From: Debaryomyces hansenii CBS767
Taxonomy: Eukaryota; Ascomycota; Pichiomycetes; Serinales; Debaryomycetaceae
NCBI RefSeq assembly: GCF_000006445.2
Contig: NC_006048.2
Span: 1,054,001 to 1,118,000 of the forward strand
DNA: 64,000 nt
Reading direction: 5' to 3'
Positions 59,898 to 64,000 of this stretch are shown in pieces. Under the pieces are notes generated by a model. That model worked only from the letters and a program-made list of their open reading frames with translations, was not told the DNA's origin and ran no database searches. Within the stretch, counting starts at the first letter, position 1; each line of letters begins with the position of its first letter. The position numbers and the translations under genes are program-made.

Positions 59898-61850
59898 ATG
59901 TCGGTGAATGATAATTTATTTAACGATCAGAATAATGATATGCTAGATGCAAACGATGAAGACGAAGAAATGGAAGACACCGAGAACAATAATAACTTAT
60001 ATGGTGAAGAGGACGAGGAGGAAGAAAATGAAGAAGATGATGAGAATAATGAAGACGACGATGAAGAAGATGAAGACGATGATGACGACGATGAAGATGA
60101 AGACGACGATGACGACGACGAAAACGAAGAAGGTGACGAAGATGAAGAGAGAGCCAAATTCCTCGATGCTCGTGAATCAAATGTCTCTGAGCTGCAAGAA
60201 GATGCTAATAAGGATAATGACCATATGATAGTTGATAAGTCTGATTCTGCAAACGACGAGCAACGTCAGAAAGAAGCTGATGCACAAGATTCATCAAAGA
60301 CGAAATCAGAACTAGACCAAGAAGAGGCGGAAGAGCATGTATCAAGAGAAACAATAAGAGAAAACTCTATAATAAAAGCTAAGGAATCGTCAGAATTTGA
60401 TATAATACCTTCGGTAGCAATTCCTTACACGTCGGAATGTCATGCATTAGCATTTACTGATGGTCCAAAATGGATTTTAACTGGTGGAGAAGATGGTTTT
60501 ATTAGAAAATACGACTTTATTGCATCTATAGAGGGGAAGTCTCCATTAACGATGGCCCAAAGACACAATTTAGTTGATTCTATAACAAAAGCCGGTGTAA
60601 TTTCGTCGTACTGGGAAAATGAACAACCATTAACTAAAAAGCAGTTGATGGAGACTAACCCTAAATTAAAGATAAGCGATTTTAGTACAGGGTCTGTGAG
60701 CTATGAACCAAAGGTGAATCCAGTGTATTCATTAGATGTGGAAAGAAATGGTTATTGGTGCCTTTCAGGACTATCATCTGGTGGTATCTCGTTATATACT
60801 ATGAGATACAATGAAGGGAATATCCATCACTACTTTAACCATTCTCCTAAAAAACAAAGTGCTGCCTTGGATAATGGGCACAATGATGCGGTATCTGTAT
60901 TAAAGTTGAACTCGGAACAAAAAAAGTTCTTGTCAGGATCTTGGGATAAATCAATTCGAGAATGGGATTTAAATACAGGGAAATGTGTTAACTTATTCAC
61001 TGGAAGCTCTGGGCAAATTTCCAATATTCAATACAGACCAGAAGGCTTGGCTGACTTCTCATTGTCGTATGAGGATTCGGATATCAAAATTGTCGACCAA
61101 GACATAAAACCAGAAAGTGATATCGATTCATTATTCGGTGATAGTGATAATGAAAATAATGAAGAGCGAAAGAACTTTGAATCTCAAGACAAACCTAATT
61201 CATCAAAAATAACAACTAATGATTTCAAAGCAACAAATAAAACATTTAGTAATGATTCAATATTCATGAGTTCAAGTATTGACGGTACTATTAATCTTTG
61301 GGATGTTAGAGTCTCAAACACAACTAGTAGTCCAGTATTAAGGTTCGGGGTCTCCGATGGTATTCCTCCTTGGTGTATGTCGTCTACATGGTCGAATTGT
61401 GGTGAATATATCTATGCTGGAAGAAGAAACAGTACAGTGGAAGAATTTTCAATTAAAATGCCGCATAAAAGATCCAAGTCAGGCCATAATAAAGATACTA
61501 TGGTTCCAAATGTACTGAAGTTGTTGCAATTTCCTAAAATCTCTGGCCCGGTTAGCGCCATATCTACACTTCCGAATAATGATTTCATATTATGTGGGTC
61601 GAACGATAATATCAGATTATATAATTTGAATCTCTACAATGATTTGTCAAAAACTTCCAGCACGACCAACAAAAAACCAGCGACACCTTTCATGATTATA
61701 CCAGGCCATCATGGTGGTATATTAAGCGCGTTGTACGTGGACGAGACGGGTAGGTTTATGGTGAGTGCTAGTGGTAATAGAGGTTGGGGTCATGCAAATT
61801 TTACAGAATCTGTATTAATTTATGAAATCGAATTTGAAAACGATAATTAG
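59898..61850 (+). CDS. SPT8: SAGA subunit Spt8, WD-repeat protein
   Basis: TBP-interacting subunit of the SAGA coactivator. Very acidic N-terminus (about residues 15-95, nearly pure Asp/Glu/Asn), then a WD40 propeller: VAIPYTSECHALAFTDGPKW + ILTGGEDGFIRKYDF, SGSWDKSIREWDL, MSSSIDGTINLWDV, YAGRRNSTVEEFSI, ILCGSNDNIRLYNL. The motifs around PPWCMSSTWSNCGEYIY are typical for Spt8. The start is ATG 59898; an in-frame TTG two codons earlier (59892) is not the start. 650 residues. The acidic tract is encoded by a long GAA/GAC/GAT repeat and its antisense frame codes a meaningless Ser/His-rich peptide. Confidence 0.95.
   Translation: MSVNDNLFNDQNNDMLDANDEDEEMEDTENNNNLYGEEDEEEENEEDDENNEDDDEEDEDDDDDDEDEDDDDDDENEEGDEDEERAKFLDARESNVSELQEDANKDNDHMIVDKSDSANDEQRQKEADAQDSSKTKSELDQEEAEEHVSRETIRENSIIKAKESSEFDIIPSVAIPYTSECHALAFTDGPKWILTGGEDGFIRKYDFIASIEGKSPLTMAQRHNLVDSITKAGVISSYWENEQPLTKKQLMETNPKLKISDFSTGSVSYEPKVNPVYSLDVERNGYWCLSGLSSGGISLYTMRYNEGNIHHYFNHSPKKQSAALDNGHNDAVSVLKLNSEQKKFLSGSWDKSIREWDLNTGKCVNLFTGSSGQISNIQYRPEGLADFSLSYEDSDIKIVDQDIKPESDIDSLFGDSDNENNEERKNFESQDKPNSSKITTNDFKATNKTFSNDSIFMSSSIDGTINLWDVRVSNTTSSPVLRFGVSDGIPPWCMSSTWSNCGEYIYAGRRNSTVEEFSIKMPHKRSKSGHNKDTMVPNVLKLLQFPKISGPVSAISTLPNNDFILCGSNDNIRLYNLNLYNDLSKTSSTTNKKPATPFMIIPGHHGGILSALYVDETGRFMVSASGNRGWGHANFTESVLIYEIEFENDN
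59980..60150 (+). repeat. GAN-rich simple-sequence tract encoding the Spt8 acidic region
   Basis: Approximately 170 bases of GAA/GAT/GAC codons. Likely to change in length between strains. Confidence 0.8.
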
Positions 61851-61948
61851 ATAATCTCTTATAGAACTTAAATAGTAATGAGATAATAATGAAATAAATC
61901 TAAGTTGATTTAAAACTATTTAAATTAAGGTGTATATATAACCATAAA

Positions 61949-63961
61949 CTATCCAATAAACCCATAAATGTTATTTCTTAAGTTTCCCAAACCAATCTGA
62001 CCAATATTTATTCCGCTGTTCACAATTTCCGAATCCTTTAATGAAGTATACATTCCGCGTATAGCTTCCCCTGTTTCGTATACCAACCCATTACTCGCTT
62101 TAACGACAAAGTCAGATACTGACCTGATAGACTCCAGGTCAAGTAATTGAGATCCACACTTTTGGATCATTGACAAGGAGCCTGATACGAGTCTTGTGAT
62201 ATTTAAACTTTGATAACTTGGATCGTTTTTAATCAACAAGAAATGCATCATAAATCCAATAAATCCAACGGTAAAGCTAATTCTGTAAAAGTTAGTTGAA
62301 AGAACATTATGTTTATTGTTGTTGTTAAGCTTGCCTTCCGGCGTTGGTGAAATATCATGGTAAAACAATTTTTTGAATATCATCGACGAAGTATTAGCGA
62401 TCTTAGTGTTTATTGACGACGATGCTGACGTAAAACTTGTAATAGACGAAGATAACAGATTTGGTAGACTAGTGTCAAGATCAGAAGTGGAGTTTGATAA
62501 TTCTTCTTGTTGCTCTAGTAACTTTTGTTGAAGTGATATGTTATAAACAGTTTGCTTTGACATTTCTTCATCTTGAAGTTGAACAAGATCATTTAATGAA
62601 GAATCCGGTGGATTTTCATCATCAACTATTAAATAGTTATATTTAAGATCTTTAGTTTTGCTGTCGACAAGAATGTCTGATGTGTTTAATAGGACAGAAT
62701 TCTGATTAAATTCCTTGAACCAAACATCGTATGTAACGTCTGAATTCTCAATATCACTGATTAAATAGCTTTCAATCAAAGTCCTTGTCTTATTTAAAAT
62801 CTGATTAAGATCAGAATCAGTCATAGACTTAAATAAGTTATTAGGGGATACTAAAGTATGCACTAAATCAATGTCGATATCTGCTTCTCCTGAATTAATC
62901 AAGTCACTCGGATCTATATCTAATTCGTTGAATATATCTTCTTTATGAAATTTCAATAGAGCGACATATAGATAAACATTGACAACCACGGAGTTGTAAC
63001 TTAATATAAAGTCCCATATTATTAATAGTTGATGCAAATTATTTAGATCATGACTGTAAAAAGTCAAAATGGATGATAAACCTTGATAGAAGTTATAATC
63101 ATAATGAAAGCCAGATGACATAATATACGAGTTACTTGATTGCTTGATCAATTCAAATAAGTCTGTATCAGTTACCTCTAGTAAGCTTGGAATCAATTTT
63201 AAATGATTGATGGAAAGGTTTATATCGGTAATCATATAATCTCTCAAGTGAAATACGGTAAGTTTTTCCAATAATTTAAACGCCAATTCTTCATTTTTTG
63301 ACGGATTCGCTTCGCCGTTTTGTTCATAGCAAACAATTAAAATAATACTTGCTATATCGTGATAGCCCTGATAATAGTTAAGACATGGATATTTTCTAAG
63401 TATCTTGATTATGATATTTAATAGGCTCTTCTTCAACAGGTCTATATCACTGTTCGAGAAAATAGCTGTAAACGATTCGTTTTGTAATTGGTGATAAGAT
63501 TGCATCTGCGATAGCACAGTAAATGACCGTTGTATATCCAATTTGACTTGGTCTTCATCCTTATGTGGGGGTAAATCATTCAAATCTAAATCATTAAGTA
63601 AAAAAGACGTAACCGATTGTCTATTCAATTTTAAATTCGGCGAATCCACCATTGCTTGTTTCTTCGATGTTTCCTCATATGCTTCAGTCTCCCAATCAGA
63701 AATTCCCAATAGAAGCGGCCAGATTTTCATTCTGAACTCATTACTTATTAGCCCTTCTGTTGATCTCAGATACTCTGCTAATGCATCGGTATTCTTATTT
63801 TGCAATGCATCATTTAACGTTCTTGCCTTTAAACTCTTGATAGTATCGCTAAGAGGCACCCCGTCATTATTATAAAACGATTTGCCCAATTTATCAAAGT
63901 CCATAGAAACCCAGTCTGGATGCAGCTGCAATAACGTATGTGAATGTTCCTTAACTGACAT
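61949..63961 (-). CDS. GYP8: TBC-domain Rab GTPase-activating protein, Gyp8 type
   Basis: A Rab/Ypt GAP. 670 residues; TBC domain about 85-345: FRMKIWPLLLG, DIQRSF (arginine finger) and YYQGYHDI (glutamine finger), both catalytic residues present. The C-terminal part carries a hydrophobic segment (YRISFTVGFIGFMMHFLLI, about 570-588) that would anchor it in a membrane, as in S. cerevisiae Gyp8 and human TBC1D20, which act on Ypt1/Rab1 or Sec4-type GTPases at ER and Golgi. S. cerevisiae Gyp8 is ~500; the extra length is in the polar region before the anchor. ATG at 63961, 39 bases from the window end; its promoter is outside. Confidence 0.9.
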   Translation of the reverse strand: MSVKEHSHTLLQLHPDWVSMDFDKLGKSFYNNDGVPLSDTIKSLKARTLNDALQNKNTDALAEYLRSTEGLISNEFRMKIWPLLLGISDWETEAYEETSKKQAMVDSPNLKLNRQSVTSFLLNDLDLNDLPPHKDEDQVKLDIQRSFTVLSQMQSYHQLQNESFTAIFSNSDIDLLKKSLLNIIIKILRKYPCLNYYQGYHDIASIILIVCYEQNGEANPSKNEELAFKLLEKLTVFHLRDYMITDINLSINHLKLIPSLLEVTDTDLFELIKQSSNSYIMSSGFHYDYNFYQGLSSILTFYSHDLNNLHQLLIIWDFILSYNSVVVNVYLYVALLKFHKEDIFNELDIDPSDLINSGEADIDIDLVHTLVSPNNLFKSMTDSDLNQILNKTRTLIESYLISDIENSDVTYDVWFKEFNQNSVLLNTSDILVDSKTKDLKYNYLIVDDENPPDSSLNDLVQLQDEEMSKQTVYNISLQQKLLEQQEELSNSTSDLDTSLPNLLSSSITSFTSASSSINTKIANTSSMIFKKLFYHDISPTPEGKLNNNNKHNVLSTNFYRISFTVGFIGFMMHFLLIKNDPSYQSLNITRLVSGSLSMIQKCGSQLLDLESIRSVSDFVVKASNGLVYETGEAIRGMYTSLKDSEIVNSGINIGQIGLGNLRNNIYGFIG

Positions 63962-64000
63962 TTCGATACTAATTTGTTTTCTTGGTAATCAACACTGATA

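Noticed and set aside
59920..60228. Several ORFs around the SPT8 acidic tract (both strands)
   Set aside because: They are other frames of a GAA/GAT/GAC repeat and give only Ser-, His/Arg- or Lys/Met-rich peptides.
1..64000. LTR elements, transposons, centromere or origin
   Set aside because: I saw no long terminal repeats, no integrase or reverse transcriptase, and no recognisable centromere or replication-origin signature; the TA runs are simple repeats.

Overview
This is nuclear DNA from a budding yeast of the CUG-Ser (CTG) clade, most like Debaryomyces and its relatives. The evidence is gene content (SUR7, HRK1/SAT4-type kinase, FMP27, MED19, TIF3, IOC4, MIP1, CBK1, YTP1, STO1, CAF16, YNK1, SPT8, GYP8), AT-rich intergenic DNA, introns with GTATGT/GTAAGT donors and TACTAAC branch points, and CTG codons where related proteins carry serine (clearest in CBK1 at 48225-48227). 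The species cannot be fixed by reading alone. All ORF translations discussed here used the standard code, so each CTG 'Leu' is probably Ser. I found no rRNA, tRNA, CRISPR or intact transposon.

Layout. 1-5181: 3' part of SUR7, an HRK1/SAT4-type kinase, and RPL32 on the minus strand with an intron that splits its ATG. 5182-15254: the giant lipid-transfer protein FMP27, convergent with spliced MED19/ROX3, then TIF3 (eIF4B). 15768-20692: a membrane RING-H2 E3, spliced eIF5A and IOC4, all minus. 21110-21685: a frame-broken coding relic. 22044-31247: an unrecognised acidic/coiled-coil protein, a SAP-like membrane protein, the mitochondrial DNA polymerase MIP1, and a 38-codon PMP1-like proteolipid. 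31912-44364: an MFS transporter, several unrecognised proteins, an ADR1/RSF2-like C2H2 factor with uORFs, a trypsin-fold peptidase resembling peroxisomal DEG15/TYSND1, a BED-finger protein of hAT-transposase type, and a secreted Ser/Thr-rich protein. 45070-50698: spliced RPL42, CBK1, YTP1. 51349-53283: a protein joining a PD-(D/E)XK nuclease-like domain to a minimal kinase-like domain. 53820-63961: STO1 (CBP80), CAF16, a small unknown, YNK1, SPT8, GYP8.

The genes are mostly independent housekeeping units. Some themes recur: translation (RPL32, RPL42, eIF5A, eIF4B), transcription and chromatin (MED19, IOC4, SPT8, CAF16), and plasma membrane/cell wall (SUR7, PMP1, CBK1, secreted protein). Four genes need spliced models (RPL32, MED19, eIF5A, RPL42); I rebuilt these from donor, branch and acceptor sites and checked them against conserved N-termini. 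The most unusual gene is the nuclease-like/kinase-like fusion at 51349-53283.
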